Assembly (NCBI GenBank): GCA_038326325.1
Contig: JBBQJW010000007.1
Span: forward strand, 62,001 to 126,000
Source of the DNA: UBA10324 sp038326325
Lineage (GTDB): Bacteria; Bacteroidota; Bacteroidia; Chitinophagales; UBA10324
Reading direction: 5' to 3'
DNA: 64,000 bases
Positions 10,108 to 19,989 of this stretch are shown piece by piece; the stretch's first letter is position 1; each line of letters opens with the position of its first letter. The translations under genes were made by a program, and so were the position numbers. Under the pieces are notes generated by a model. The model was not told where the DNA came from, did no database searches, and was given only the letters and a program-made list of their open reading frames with translations.

Positions 10108-11403
10108 TTATTCATACTTACGCTTCACAAACCAATTGTCATTCAGCGTAATTGCAAAAGTTCCTTTTACAAAAAACTGCTGAAGTCCGTTTTTATTTAT
10201 ACTGCCGGAAGTACCTGCGTCAAAAGATAAATTTAATTCATTTGCTCCACGGCGAATCGGTAATCCTAATCCGAAGGTGATTGCTTTTTCTGAAATAGCA
10301 TTGCCGCGAATGATTGTATAATTCATCCCTGCATATCCTCCTAAACGATAACTTACATTGCTGAAATAAGAATTATAAAATCCTTTTTTCGGGGTGAGTT
10401 CTCCACCGATTTTTACAATCATTTTATTTCCGATAGAATCTGTTACACCAAACGATTGATAATTTTTCCAGCTACCGAAATCAACCTGCGCACCTAAAGA
10501 CCATACTGCCCATTTTTCATTGTAGCTGTCTTTCACTTTCGAAAAAATAAATCCTGCGCCAATTTGCATTGGAAGAATAATTTTTCCTTTCTCGTTTGAT
10601 TGATTGTAAACAGTGTCGTTTGCGGTTAATGCACCATTGCTGTAATAAATTCTTTCAAACATTAAATCGTGATGCGCCGAAAGATTCGACTGAAGATTTC
10701 CGTTTGCACCAAGACTCAAACGATACTTATCTTTAAAATCATGTTGAAACTGAATTCCCCCTTCCAGTAAAATTGCTCCCAATGATTTTGATTCCTGCTT
10801 CCGTGTGTAGTAAGCATTGATAGCAGAATCGGTTAGGAACAACATGTTTACATATTTCATTGTTCCGAATAAATAATTTGCTTTTAAACCGATTGATAAA
10901 TTTTTAAAACGAATTCCTGATGCTAAAAAAACTTTGTAAGACCCGCCAGTTCCTGTGTAAGTATTAAATGAACTACCGATATAATCTACTGTATCGTTGA
11001 CCTGTCTGATATCATAATTCACACGGCTGAAAGATTGCAATCCAAGTGCAAGTCCGGCTTTATTTTTTTTCAGGGGAACTGCAAGTGAAAAATATTCAGG
11101 AGCTGCATAACCGAATTTTCCTGTTGCGGTAGGTGTTTTCAGGGATAAAAAATTTCCATAAACTGCAAACTGAAAAGAAGAAAATTTCAGATAACCAAGA
11201 GCAGCAGGATTATCATTATTGTAGCTGCGATTGCTGTTATAGGCGGCACTCAATCCACCCCACGCACGCAAATTTGCAGGCGATGAATTTTTTAATTCAC
11301 CAATGCCGAAACGGGTAAGCACATTATTTTCCTGTGCAGATGCAAAAAATGAAGAACCGATAAAGAGTAATAGGAGAGTGAACTTGCTGAAATTAATGTG
11401 CAT
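10108..11403 (-). CDS. Outer-membrane beta-barrel protein, coaX-linked
   Basis: Predicted outer-membrane barrel of unknown substrate. It has a clear signal peptide (MHINFSKFTLLLLFIGSSFFASAQ) and then repeated amphipathic beta strands with aromatic ends, such as FQFAVYGNFLSL, VNYDIRQVND and YRLGGYAGMNYTII. The N-terminal ENNVLTRFGIGE region and the NPAALGYL segment are reminiscent of FadL/PorV-type barrels. The 431-aa length fits a barrel of about 14 strands. The start overlaps the end of coaX by 11 bp, so the two are co-transcribed. In other Bacteroidota a barrel gene of this kind sits between coaX and lptC; here pbpC and a2m lie in between. No specific function can be assigned. Confidence 0.78.
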   Translation of the reverse strand: MHINFSKFTLLLLFIGSSFFASAQENNVLTRFGIGELKNSSPANLRAWGGLSAAYNSNRSYNNDNPAALGYLKFSSFQFAVYGNFLSLKTPTATGKFGYAAPEYFSLAVPLKKNKAGLALGLQSFSRVNYDIRQVNDTVDYIGSSFNTYTGTGGSYKVFLASGIRFKNLSIGLKANYLFGTMKYVNMLFLTDSAINAYYTRKQESKSLGAILLEGGIQFQHDFKDKYRLSLGANGNLQSNLSAHHDLMFERIYYSNGALTANDTVYNQSNEKGKIILPMQIGAGFIFSKVKDSYNEKWAVWSLGAQVDFGSWKNYQSFGVTDSIGNKMIVKIGGELTPKKGFYNSYFSNVSYRLGGYAGMNYTIIRGNAISEKAITFGLGLPIRRGANELNLSFDAGTSGSINKNGLQQFFVKGTFAITLNDNWFVKRKYE

Positions 11404-12124
11404 TAAACTTTAGTATTTGATAAAGACCCCGTAAAACCAAATGAGGGACGGCAAATATCTTGTTTTTCAGGTGTGGAACAAACATTGAAGCATCTCCCCC
11501 CGAAATAATCACTTTCAAATCTTTGAATTGTTTTTTGTACTCATCAATCATTCCGTCAATTTCTTTTGCAGTCCCATATACAACTCCGGTCAAGATAGAT
11601 TGTTGTGTGGTGCTTCCGATAAATTTTTCAGGAACTGCCTTTTTAATTTTTGGAAGTCTGTTGGTGAATGTGTGAAGCGCGTTCAATCGCATTTCCAATC
11701 CCAGCGAAATACTTCCCCCTAAATATTCTCCTTTTTCATTAATGAAATCATAAATAATGCAAGTACCACAATTGATTGCTAAAACATTTTTATTCGGGAA
11801 TATTTTATTCGCCGCTGTTACACTTGCCAATCTATCCTTACCTAAGTTTTTTCTCTCTTCATACAAATTGGTAATTGGAAGCGAAGTTTTTTCGGAAAGA
11901 ATTATGGTTGGCAGAATTTTCTTTAACTCAGCTTCAATCAGCTTGGAGTGAACTGTTACACTTGAAATGATTGCCGATTTAATTTGATTTTCAGCAATTA
12001 TTTTTTTCAGTTGTTGAATCTTTAAATCTTTCAGTTCATGAACTTCTTTCAATTCATCATTCATAAACACACCGACTTTTATCAGCGTATTTCCAAAATC
12101 AATGGCGAGATGAGAAGTTATCAT
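11393..12124 (-). CDS. coaX: Type III pantothenate kinase
   Basis: Phosphorylates pantothenate in the first step of coenzyme A synthesis in the cytoplasm. It shows the ASKHA ATPase signatures of CoaX: the phosphate-1 motif AIDFGNTLIKVG at the N-terminus, the GKDRLAS substrate motif near residue 95, the NCGTCIIYDFI motif with GGSISLGLEMRLNAL, and an adenosine motif VIISGGDA near the end. The 243-aa length is normal. I use the ATG at 12124; the open frame begins two codons earlier with a TTG. It is first in a tight pair with the barrel gene. Three CTGTWACA-type sites occur in coaX and the barrel gene. Confidence 0.95.
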   Translation of the reverse strand: MITSHLAIDFGNTLIKVGVFMNDELKEVHELKDLKIQQLKKIIAENQIKSAIISSVTVHSKLIEAELKKILPTIILSEKTSLPITNLYEERKNLGKDRLASVTAANKIFPNKNVLAINCGTCIIYDFINEKGEYLGGSISLGLEMRLNALHTFTNRLPKIKKAVPEKFIGSTTQQSILTGVVYGTAKEIDGMIDEYKKQFKDLKVIISGGDASMFVPHLKNKIFAVPHLVLRGLYQILKFNAH

Positions 12125-12162
12125 TTTCAATATTGCTCAAAGAAAGAATGAAAGTGCAGAAT

Positions 12163-12196
12163 AAAAAAAGCCGCCCCAAAATGGAGCGGCTTTTTG
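12163..12196 (-). terminator. Rho-independent terminator of the SusCD transcript
   Basis: A GC-rich stem (GCCGC/GCGGC with two further C-G pairs after one mismatch) spans about 12170-12190. A run of seven A on the plus strand to its left gives a U-tract for minus-strand transcripts, and five T on the right give a shorter one for the other strand. It lies just downstream of the SusD stop codon at 12223. Confidence 0.85.
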
Positions 12197-12222
12197 AAAA
12201 GTTTAATTTTCAGAATTTCAAA

Positions 12223-13596
12223 TTACATATCCCACCAAAGACCAGGGCCAAGCAAGGTTGAACCTTTAGGGCAATTTGGATTGTATACATTTTCATTGGT
12301 TGGATAAATAAATCGACGAGGAATCTGGCTGATTACACCATCAGGATTTGCACTTAGTGTTGGGAATCCTGTTCTTCTCCAGTCAGTCCAAGCTTCAGTT
12401 TGCAAGAAGAGAGCAATATATTTTTCATTTATAATTTGCTCAAGCATTTCAGCCTGTGTTCCTGCCAAGGTTCCGTGAGCAGTAATGTAAGTTCCTGCTT
12501 CTGTTGCATCAACAGACACTCTATCCATGCTTGCCTGAATTGCGTCACCAAAAGCGGTTTGTGCTCCAGCATTATCGCCTGTCATTAATTTACATTCCGC
12601 TTCAATAAATTTTTGTTCAGTGTAAGTGAAAAAAGGAACTGCTGAACTATAAGCGCCGAAGTAATCGCTTAAATAACCAGCGCCCCAAGATTGAACACCC
12701 CCAGTATCAATGTAAGCTGCATAACGAGGATCGTTGTTTGATAACATTCCTTGCAAACAAAACCCATCATAAGCTATATCGTCGCGTTGTTCTATGAATT
12801 GCGACCAAGGGTTGTTTGCTGTAACAGAGAAAGTAAATTTCGCATCTCCACTATTATCTGCTAAACCCCCAGCTGTTAAATCATCCAAAGCATTTTGATA
12901 ATTAGCTGCATCAACTTTTGTCAAGTGTAAATGCAATCTCGCTTTTAAACCCTGAGCAAAAGCAGACCAAGCGCTAACATCTCCTGCATACAAAAAGTCT
13001 TCACCTACATCTCCAGGATTCCCTAAATCGTCGCCAATTGCACTTTCAGCAGCGATTGAATCAATAGCTTCATTAAGCAATTTGAAACATGAATTATAAA
13101 CATCCTGTTGAGAATCAAATTTCGGATGAAGATTACTAAATCCCTGAAATGCTTCTGAGAAAGGAACATCTCCCCACCAGTCAGAACACTGACTTAATGA
13201 ATAAGCGGTAAGAATTTTTGCTACAGCTTGATAATTAGTGTACTGACCAGCATGATCTGTACCGTAAACAATAATTGAGTTCAGGTCTTTCAAATTATCG
13301 GCAAACATGTTGTTATAAAGATTGTTAAAGTCTTCTTCAGTCATACTGTATTTACCATAACTATAAAACTGACGGGCACCGCCTGATACATACTGCATAA
13401 ATACACTGGTATATCGTTGTGCATCTCCACCCATCGAATAAGCAATTGATCCCTCGGCTGAAGGCAACAATACTTTTGGTGGAACAACAGAGGGTAAATC
13501 TTGATTTTGATTTACATCAAGGTATTTTTTACAAGAGGTTGCAGCAATCATAAACATCACCGCAAGTCCGAGTATGAAAAGTTTATTCGTTTTCAT
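12223..13596 (-). CDS. SusD/RagB-family nutrient-binding lipoprotein
   Basis: Surface lipoprotein expected to act as the lid of the SusC-type channel and bind a glycan, peptide or other oligomer. It begins MKTNKLFILGLAVMFMIAATSCKKYLDVNQNQ, a signal peptide with lipobox ATSC followed by the CKKYLDVN start typical of SusD proteins. The body is helix-rich with TPR-like character (QAVAKILTAYSLSQCSDWWGDVPFSEAFQG), the usual SusD motif around WGDVPFSEA, and a C-terminal region with NEKYIALFLQTEAWTDWRRTGFP. The 457-aa length fits the SusD-like_2 group. It follows its susC partner by 31 bp. No glycosidase, sulfatase or regulator is adjacent, so the substrate cannot be named. Confidence 0.93.
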   Translation of the reverse strand: MKTNKLFILGLAVMFMIAATSCKKYLDVNQNQDLPSVVPPKVLLPSAEGSIAYSMGGDAQRYTSVFMQYVSGGARQFYSYGKYSMTEEDFNNLYNNMFADNLKDLNSIIVYGTDHAGQYTNYQAVAKILTAYSLSQCSDWWGDVPFSEAFQGFSNLHPKFDSQQDVYNSCFKLLNEAIDSIAAESAIGDDLGNPGDVGEDFLYAGDVSAWSAFAQGLKARLHLHLTKVDAANYQNALDDLTAGGLADNSGDAKFTFSVTANNPWSQFIEQRDDIAYDGFCLQGMLSNNDPRYAAYIDTGGVQSWGAGYLSDYFGAYSSAVPFFTYTEQKFIEAECKLMTGDNAGAQTAFGDAIQASMDRVSVDATEAGTYITAHGTLAGTQAEMLEQIINEKYIALFLQTEAWTDWRRTGFPTLSANPDGVISQIPRRFIYPTNENVYNPNCPKGSTLLGPGLWWDM

Positions 13597-13627
13597 GTAG
13601 TTAATTTTTTGTTTGGTGAATGAATGA

Positions 13628-16600
13628 TTAGAGTGTAAGTTTTAAACTGAAACCAAAACTCTTTGTATTTGGCATGTTAAAGTAATCCAAACCCTGACTG
13701 CTACCTGAACCTGTTAAGCTTGTTTCAGGATCAACACCAGTGTATTTTGTGTTTAGCCACAAATTGCGTCCGATAACAGAAATACTAAGACCAGCGATGG
13801 GAGTTCCTTTAAAACATTTTTTGCTGAACGAATAGCTTAAAGAAAGTTCGCGAAGTTTTATGTATGAACCATCTTCAACAAAACTTTCTGCCTGACTACC
13901 AAATCCGCCTCCATTACCCTGGAACCAACTTTGGTCTAAAGCAACTTTTGTATCATTTGTTCCATCACCTAATACTAAATTTCCATCAGCATCAAGGTGA
14001 CCTTTAACCCCTTCAAAAACATGAGCTGTATCGTATCTCAAGTAATTATTTGAAGCACTTGGAGTTTCTAAAGCACTGATTGTATTTGGAGTTCTTCCAA
14101 AGAATGTCAATGCTCCCTTTGTTCCGTTCCAAATATCTCCGCCATGACGAATATCAAATGTTGCAGATAGGGTTAACATATTTTTAATTGAGAAACCGGT
14201 ATTTACACCACCAATCCATTTAGGATTAATATTTCCAATTACCCCAGTCTGTGCATCAACAATCGGATATCCAAAATTACCTGAGTTTGGATCATCATCA
14301 ACAACTACATTTCCATTACCATCGCGTAACCAGCGTCCACCATAGATTGAACCATATTGCTCTCCAACAACCGCGTAAATTGCTGAACCTTCAAAACCAC
14401 CAAGGAATAATGTTTTAATTGAGGTATCACCAAGTGATACAACTTTACTTGTGTTTTTACTCCAGTTAATATCTACCGTCCATGTAAAGTTTTTAGTTTT
14501 AATTGGAGTCGTATATAACATTATTTCCATTCCTTTGTTTGAAAGCTCACCAGTATTCTGATACAAATATTGATACCCTGATGAACCAGGAACCGGAGTA
14601 GCTAAAATCTGATCTAAAGATTTAGACATATAGTAAGTAAAATCAACACCGATTCGGTTTTTAAGGAATTTTAATTCAGCGCCAATCTCAGTTGAATTTA
14701 CTTTTTCTGGTTTCAATTCAGGATTTCCGAGAATGTAGTAATTAGAATAACCAACAACGCCATCAACAGGAAATGGAATACCAGGAGTCCAACCGTCATT
14801 GAAAGCCGACTGATCATAATATGTTTCCAAGGCATAAGGTGGAGCATCTTTACCCACACTCGCCCATGATGCGCGAATTTTTCCAAAAGGAAGAATTTTA
14901 TTGTTACTCATACCCATCGTTTCAGTAAACACCCAACCTAAATTAACAGATGGATAAAAGAATGTGTTCTTAGATTTAGGAAGGGTTGAAGACATTTCAT
15001 TTCTGCCTGTAAGGTTTAAATACAACATTCCTTTATAAGCCAGATTAGCAGCTAAATAAACCGCTGAAGTGCGATATCTTGAACCACTTTCTCTTGTCAA
15101 TACTGTTGAAGCAACTGACATATTCTGGAAATCAGGAAAAATCAAATCATCACCTTGAGTATAAATTGATTTTGTTCGCTGACTGTACATGTTCTGACCA
15201 ATTGTTAAACCGCCATCTAAATTATCAGAGAATTTTTTAGTTGCCGTTGCAATCAAATCAGAATTAAGATGGAAGTAATTGTATTGTTGAATAAAAATTT
15301 GTCCGCCGGGAAGAGTTCTTGAACCTATGGCGAAATATTGTTTTCTATAATCAGAATAATTATCAGTCCCTAAGCGATAAGTCAAATTCAACCAACTTGT
15401 TGGAAGGTAATCAACCTGACCGAAACCATAAACACGATTTACATTATCGTTAAATGGGCTTTGATTGATAGTCCAATATGGATTATCGTACCCGCCACCA
15501 CCGCGATAATTTCTTTGACGACCATCCGCAAGAATATACGCGGCAGGATCTGTTACATCTGTTACTCCATTAGAATTATCAAAAGTGATTGGTGTTCTTA
15601 ACAAACCAAGCATAAGCCCTGATGTATTTGAACCTTGTTGAATTCTTAGACCACCTGAATTAGAATATGTCGCTGAACCGGAAGCACTCATTTTACTTGA
15701 GAGTTTTGTTTGACCACTCATTTTTGCAGTATATCTTTTGAAGTCCGCATTCGGAACAATACCATCTTGCTTTAAAGCAGAAAATGAAAAGCGAAATGCC
15801 GAAATATCGCTACCGCCTGATAAAGCAAGATTGTTTTCCCAGGTTTGACCTGTTTTGAAAAATGTTCCTACATTATCAAAAGGAGTAAATTTTATTGCAC
15901 CCGGAGTAGTGTCAGCAACAGTTTTTCCAATCAACTCTCCATTTTTATTAAACAAAGATTCCTGATTTGGATCCCAAAACAAAGTATCTCCAGCAGCTCC
16001 CCAAGATCCCGAAGAACCACTCTCATAGTTACGAATAGCTCCGCCCGAACCCTTTCCATATTGCGTTTGAAGTTCTGGAAGTTTATTTACTTTTTCCCAA
16101 GTCATGTTGGTTGAATAAGTGATATTAACTCCGCCGCCAGCTTTTTTTCCGCCTTTCTTAGTCGTAATAATTAAAGCTCCACTCGCTGCACTTATACCGT
16201 AAAGAGCTGTTGCTGCAGGACCTTTCAAAACAGTAATAGATTCAATATCGTCAGGGTTAATATCAACAGCGCGATTAGAATTGTTTACACTTTGAGTTAA
16301 ATTATTGTTTGCCTGATTATCTGGATTACCGGAATAATTTTCTGAATTATCTAAAGGTACACCATCAATTACAATTAAAGGCGCATTGCTTCCTGAAAGT
16401 GAAGTTGCACCTCTGATTTTAATGTCAACAGATCCTCCAGGGGAACCGCTTGATTGGATGATTTGTAGACCTGCGACTTTTCCGCTCAAAGCAGTAAGGG
16501 CATTTGACTGTCCCGCTTGAGTAAGCGCATCACCACCAACATCCTGAACAGAATAACCGAGTGATTTTTTTTCTTTTGTAACGCCGATTGCTGTTACAAC

Positions 16601-16921
16601 AACTTCATCTAATCCGAGCACATCATCTTCCATCTTGAGATCAAGAGTGTTAGATGCTCCCAGTGCAATTTCCTGGGTTTTCATTCCGAGATAACGGACA
16701 ACAAGTGTCTTTGAGTCCGCTGTGACAGCTAACGAGAATCCTCCGTTAGCATCAGAATAAGTTCCCACCGTGGTTCCTTTAACCAGAATGGATGCACCTA
16801 TAATGGCGTCACCTTGTGAGTCTTTCACTGTACCCGTTATGATGCGAGTTTGAGCGAAGAGGTTCAGGCTGCCCATCACTATGAGCAAGACTGTAACAGT
16901 TTGTAAAAAGACTTTTTTCAT
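13628..16921 (-). CDS. SusC/RagA-family TonB-linked outer-membrane transporter
   Basis: TonB-dependent channel that imports the oligomer captured by its SusD partner. Order seen: signal peptide (to LNLFAQ), a carboxypeptidase-regulatory-like domain (about residues 26-105; ITGTVKDSQGDAIIGASILVKGTTVG), the SusC linker with DEVVVTAIGV, a plug domain (about 120-255; IQSSGSPGGSVDIKIRGATSL and PLIVIDGVPLD), and a 22-strand barrel ending FGFSLKLTL. The 1097-aa length is typical. It has no N-terminal anti-sigma interaction (STN) domain, so control by an adjacent anti-sigma factor is unlikely. A CTGTAACAG site lies at 17020-17028 in its upstream region. Confidence 0.96.
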   Translation of the reverse strand: MKKVFLQTVTVLLIVMGSLNLFAQTRIITGTVKDSQGDAIIGASILVKGTTVGTYSDANGGFSLAVTADSKTLVVRYLGMKTQEIALGASNTLDLKMEDDVLGLDEVVVTAIGVTKEKKSLGYSVQDVGGDALTQAGQSNALTALSGKVAGLQIIQSSGSPGGSVDIKIRGATSLSGSNAPLIVIDGVPLDNSENYSGNPDNQANNNLTQSVNNSNRAVDINPDDIESITVLKGPAATALYGISAASGALIITTKKGGKKAGGGVNITYSTNMTWEKVNKLPELQTQYGKGSGGAIRNYESGSSGSWGAAGDTLFWDPNQESLFNKNGELIGKTVADTTPGAIKFTPFDNVGTFFKTGQTWENNLALSGGSDISAFRFSFSALKQDGIVPNADFKRYTAKMSGQTKLSSKMSASGSATYSNSGGLRIQQGSNTSGLMLGLLRTPITFDNSNGVTDVTDPAAYILADGRQRNYRGGGGYDNPYWTINQSPFNDNVNRVYGFGQVDYLPTSWLNLTYRLGTDNYSDYRKQYFAIGSRTLPGGQIFIQQYNYFHLNSDLIATATKKFSDNLDGGLTIGQNMYSQRTKSIYTQGDDLIFPDFQNMSVASTVLTRESGSRYRTSAVYLAANLAYKGMLYLNLTGRNEMSSTLPKSKNTFFYPSVNLGWVFTETMGMSNNKILPFGKIRASWASVGKDAPPYALETYYDQSAFNDGWTPGIPFPVDGVVGYSNYYILGNPELKPEKVNSTEIGAELKFLKNRIGVDFTYYMSKSLDQILATPVPGSSGYQYLYQNTGELSNKGMEIMLYTTPIKTKNFTWTVDINWSKNTSKVVSLGDTSIKTLFLGGFEGSAIYAVVGEQYGSIYGGRWLRDGNGNVVVDDDPNSGNFGYPIVDAQTGVIGNINPKWIGGVNTGFSIKNMLTLSATFDIRHGGDIWNGTKGALTFFGRTPNTISALETPSASNNYLRYDTAHVFEGVKGHLDADGNLVLGDGTNDTKVALDQSWFQGNGGGFGSQAESFVEDGSYIKLRELSLSYSFSKKCFKGTPIAGLSISVIGRNLWLNTKYTGVDPETSLTGSGSSQGLDYFNMPNTKSFGFSLKLTL

Positions 16922-17110
16922 AAAAGGTGTTTTGGTTTTGAAAAAATGTTGCGATGAATGTAAATGGTTTTTTTAGAGTGTGCAATGATTTTATTTAATA
17001 ATTTATTAAAGGGAAACTACTGTAACAGACAAAAAATATATTATAAGGGTTGCCTTTACCTAACAATCGTTAGTGAAATAGTTGAAATTGAATGAAATAA
17101 AATCCTTCTA

Positions 17111-19147
17111 CTACCTTTTTTTATATTCTTCCAAACCCGAATCGAGCCACTTTACATATTCAGAAATATCAAGATTAAAGCTGCGTGTGTCGTTTAACAA
17201 TTTGCCTTCATTATCAAGCAACACATAAAACGGTTGTGTATTAGTGTTATACTTTGATGCCTGAATATCGCTGTACCATGCACCAAGTGTTTTTATTTTA
17301 TTTCCACTGAAGGAAGAAACATATTGTTTGTCGTCAGGTAATGAAGTTTTATCATCTACAAACATGCTGATAAGAACATAATCTTCCTTCAGTCTTTTTA
17401 AGACTGCACCATCACTCCATACTGCAGCTTCCATCTTACGGCAGTTAACACAAGCCCATCCTGTGAAGTCAAGCATTATAGGTTTTTTTAATTTTTTCGC
17501 GGCGGCGATTCCTTCTTCATAATCAAAGTAACCATCAATACCATGGGGCATGTGAAAAATATCGTCGTATTTTTTTGGAGTTGAAGAGTGCGATGAATTT
17601 GAAATTCCTTCAATGAGCAATCGCGATAAATCAAAGTCCTGAGTGGCTTGTGGTGGAAGATAACCACTGATGGGCTTAAGCTGCGCACCAAAAATTCCGG
17701 GAAGAAGATAGAGTGTTACAGCAAACGAAAGTATTGCCATTAATAATCTGCCAACTGAAATGTGTTTGATTTCACCGTCGTGCGAAAGTTTTATTTTACC
17801 AATGAGATACAAGCCAAGCACACCGAAAATGGTTATCCATAACACAAGAAAAATATCACGCGATAAAATTCCCCAGTGATAAGCAAGGTCAACTTTTGAA
17901 AGATAAATTAAGCACAGAGCGAGTTCAACAAAACCAAGTGTCACTTTTACTGTGTTCATCCAACCACCTGATTTAGGAAGTGATTGAAGAAATCCCGGGA
18001 ACCACGCGAAAAATCCGAATGGAATGGCAAGAGCTAATCCAAATGCACCTAACCCTATAAGCGGACGAACAGCATCACCTTTTGTAATGAGTGGAAGTAA
18101 ATTTCCGATGATAGGAACAGTACATGAAAATGAAATAAGCACCAATGAAAAAGCCATGAAAAATATTCCGACAAAACCACCCTTATCTGCGAATGATTCT
18201 GTTTTATTTATCCAGCTACTCGGTAGTGTAATTTCAAAAACACCAAGAAATGAGAGTGAAAAAATAAAGAGCAATACAAAAAACACAAGATTAAAAATCC
18301 AACTACTGCTCCATGAGTTAAGTGCATCAGAACCGAAAATGAGTGACACTAAAAACCCGAACACAACAAAAATGATAAGTATGCTCGAAGCATAAATCAT
18401 GGCATTTATTCTTCCTTTCGCTTTGTCTTTACTGCGCTTTGTAAAAAAACTTACAGTAAGTGGAATGATTGGGAAAACACAAGGCTGAATAAGAGCCAAC
18501 AATCCACTGCCAAATCCTAAAAGAAAAATTGTCCAGAGAGAATCTGATGATGCTGTGTTATTTATTTCTATTGTTTTTACCTGAGAAGAATCTGATTTTG
18601 ATTCTTGATTCTGTTTGATAGTTGAATCAACAGCAGGTGTAACAGTATTCGATGAATCAACCTGAACAGGAGTTGCTGAAGCTACTTCATCTGAATGTAA
18701 TTTTAATTTGAAATCATAAGGATCAGAGGGAAGACATCGTGTTTCATTACAAAACTGGTAATCAACTGTTCCTTTCACCTTTGCATCCGGTGAAAGCAAC
18801 TTTATCTTTTGAATAAGGGTAAATTTCCCAGTATATTCAATCCAATGTTCTTTTAAAACAGGGTCATCTATTTCTTTTCTATTCCCGATTTCTTTCCATG
18901 TTCCTTCTAACTTGTAGTCTTTATTTTTTTCGAAGGATAAATCGCCGGGAAGCGGAGTAAAGTCAGGGTTTTCATCTTTTGAATACGCATGAAATCCTTC
19001 TGTGATTGTTCCTGAAATTATTATTTCAATTTCACCTTTGCCTAAATCCTTTGAATTGGTTGTCCACTCAATTCCCTTTAATATTTGCGCAGTTGCAAAT
19101 TGTGTTGAACAAAAAACAAGAAGACATAAAATTCTTAAAAGTTTCAT
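17111..19147 (-). CDS. dsbD: Thiol:disulfide interchange protein DsbD
   Basis: Carries electrons from cytoplasmic thioredoxin across the inner membrane to periplasmic disulfide partners. Order seen: signal peptide (to TAQ), an N-terminal DsbD alpha domain (about residues 25-150) with the Cys pair in FCNETRCLPS, a linker, the eight-helix membrane domain (about 205-490) with LIQPCVFPIIPLT and SFSCTVPIIGN supplying the two membrane Cys, and a C-terminal thioredoxin-like domain (about 550-678) with the redox motif WACVNCRKM. All three Cys pairs are present, so it should be active. The 678-aa length is normal for Bacteroidota. It lies downstream of purQ on the same strand with a 24-bp gap. Confidence 0.95.
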   Translation of the reverse strand: MKLLRILCLLVFCSTQFATAQILKGIEWTTNSKDLGKGEIEIIISGTITEGFHAYSKDENPDFTPLPGDLSFEKNKDYKLEGTWKEIGNRKEIDDPVLKEHWIEYTGKFTLIQKIKLLSPDAKVKGTVDYQFCNETRCLPSDPYDFKLKLHSDEVASATPVQVDSSNTVTPAVDSTIKQNQESKSDSSQVKTIEINNTASSDSLWTIFLLGFGSGLLALIQPCVFPIIPLTVSFFTKRSKDKAKGRINAMIYASSILIIFVVFGFLVSLIFGSDALNSWSSSWIFNLVFFVLLFIFSLSFLGVFEITLPSSWINKTESFADKGGFVGIFFMAFSLVLISFSCTVPIIGNLLPLITKGDAVRPLIGLGAFGLALAIPFGFFAWFPGFLQSLPKSGGWMNTVKVTLGFVELALCLIYLSKVDLAYHWGILSRDIFLVLWITIFGVLGLYLIGKIKLSHDGEIKHISVGRLLMAILSFAVTLYLLPGIFGAQLKPISGYLPPQATQDFDLSRLLIEGISNSSHSSTPKKYDDIFHMPHGIDGYFDYEEGIAAAKKLKKPIMLDFTGWACVNCRKMEAAVWSDGAVLKRLKEDYVLISMFVDDKTSLPDDKQYVSSFSGNKIKTLGAWYSDIQASKYNTNTQPFYVLLDNEGKLLNDTRSFNLDISEYVKWLDSGLEEYKKR

Positions 19148-19171
19148 CCGATAAATTAAAGGTAAAATTTT

Positions 19172-19906
19172 TTAGCGCAGCAAATCATCCATCACATCCA
19201 CTTCCATCTTCCCTACATAAGAAATAAGTGAATGGAAAAGTTCAATGCCATCGGTGTTTCCTAAAATATCTTCTGCGGCGCGTTCGGGATGCGGCATCAT
19301 TCCGAATACATTTTTTGTTTTGTTGGTAATAGCTGCAATGTTTTCTATTGCTCCGTTTGCATTTGTTTCATCATTCACATTTGCATTTTCATCGCAGTAA
19401 CGGAAAAGTATTTGTCCGTTTTCATTCATCGCTTTCAATTGTTTTGCATCAACAAAATAATTACCTTCGGCATGAGCGATTGGAATTTTATAAGCCTTAT
19501 TCAAATCAAGATTTGCAGTGATTGCTGAATCGTTATGTTCAGGTTTTATAAAAATGTTTTTGCAAATAAAATTTCTATTTGCGTTGCGCATCAACACACC
19601 TGGCAACAAACCGGCTTCACACAAAATCTGAAAACCGTTACAGATGCCTAAAACAAATCCGCCACTGTTGGCGAATGAAATAACCGAATCCATAATCGGA
19701 GAAAAGCGAGCAATAGCGCCTGAACGCAAATAGTCGCCATAAGAAAATCCACCAGGAAGAATAATGCAATCCTGTGTTTCGAAACCTTCCAGCTCTTTGT
19801 CTTTGTGCCACAGAATTTTTACTTCCTGTTGTAACACATTTTCTAAAACATGAATCACATCGCGGTCGCAATTTGAACCCGGAAAAATCACTACACCAAA
19901 TTTCAT
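19172..19906 (-). CDS. purQ: Phosphoribosylformylglycinamidine synthase, glutaminase subunit
   Basis: Releases ammonia from glutamine for the PurL reaction in purine synthesis. It is a class I glutamine amidotransferase: GVVIFPGSNCDRD at the N-terminus, oxyanion motif PGGFSYGDYLRSGAIARF, nucleophile Cys in GICNGFQILCEAGLLPG, and catalytic His/Glu in GMMPHPERAAED. The 244-aa length is normal for a stand-alone PurQ that works with a small PurL and PurS. No purS or purL is adjacent. It lies between a stand-alone DsbD-alpha-domain gene and dsbD, with which it may share a transcript. A -7 box is seen upstream at 19943-19950. Confidence 0.95.
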   Translation of the reverse strand: MKFGVVIFPGSNCDRDVIHVLENVLQQEVKILWHKDKELEGFETQDCIILPGGFSYGDYLRSGAIARFSPIMDSVISFANSGGFVLGICNGFQILCEAGLLPGVLMRNANRNFICKNIFIKPEHNDSAITANLDLNKAYKIPIAHAEGNYFVDAKQLKAMNENGQILFRYCDENANVNDETNANGAIENIAAITNKTKNVFGMMPHPERAAEDILGNTDGIELFHSLISYVGKMEVDVMDDLLR

Positions 19907-19942
19907 TCGTTCAAAAAAGGTTTAATTGTAAATAAAGAAATG

Positions 19943-19950
19943 CAAAAGTA
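19943..19950 (-). promoter_or_regulatory. Putative -7 box upstream of purQ
   Basis: The minus strand reads TACTTTTG, an exact match to the Bacteroidota TAnnTTTG box, ending 36 nt before the purQ ATG. I see no good -33 TTG at the usual distance, so the assignment rests on the -7 box alone. Confidence 0.4.
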
Positions 19951-19989
19951 ACGAGAAAAATAAATTCTGGTTTTGAGAGGAAAAACAAA

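Noticed and set aside
12223..16921. A full polysaccharide utilisation locus
   Set aside because: Only the SusC/SusD pair is present; the neighbours are coaX and dsbD, with no carbohydrate enzyme or sensor.
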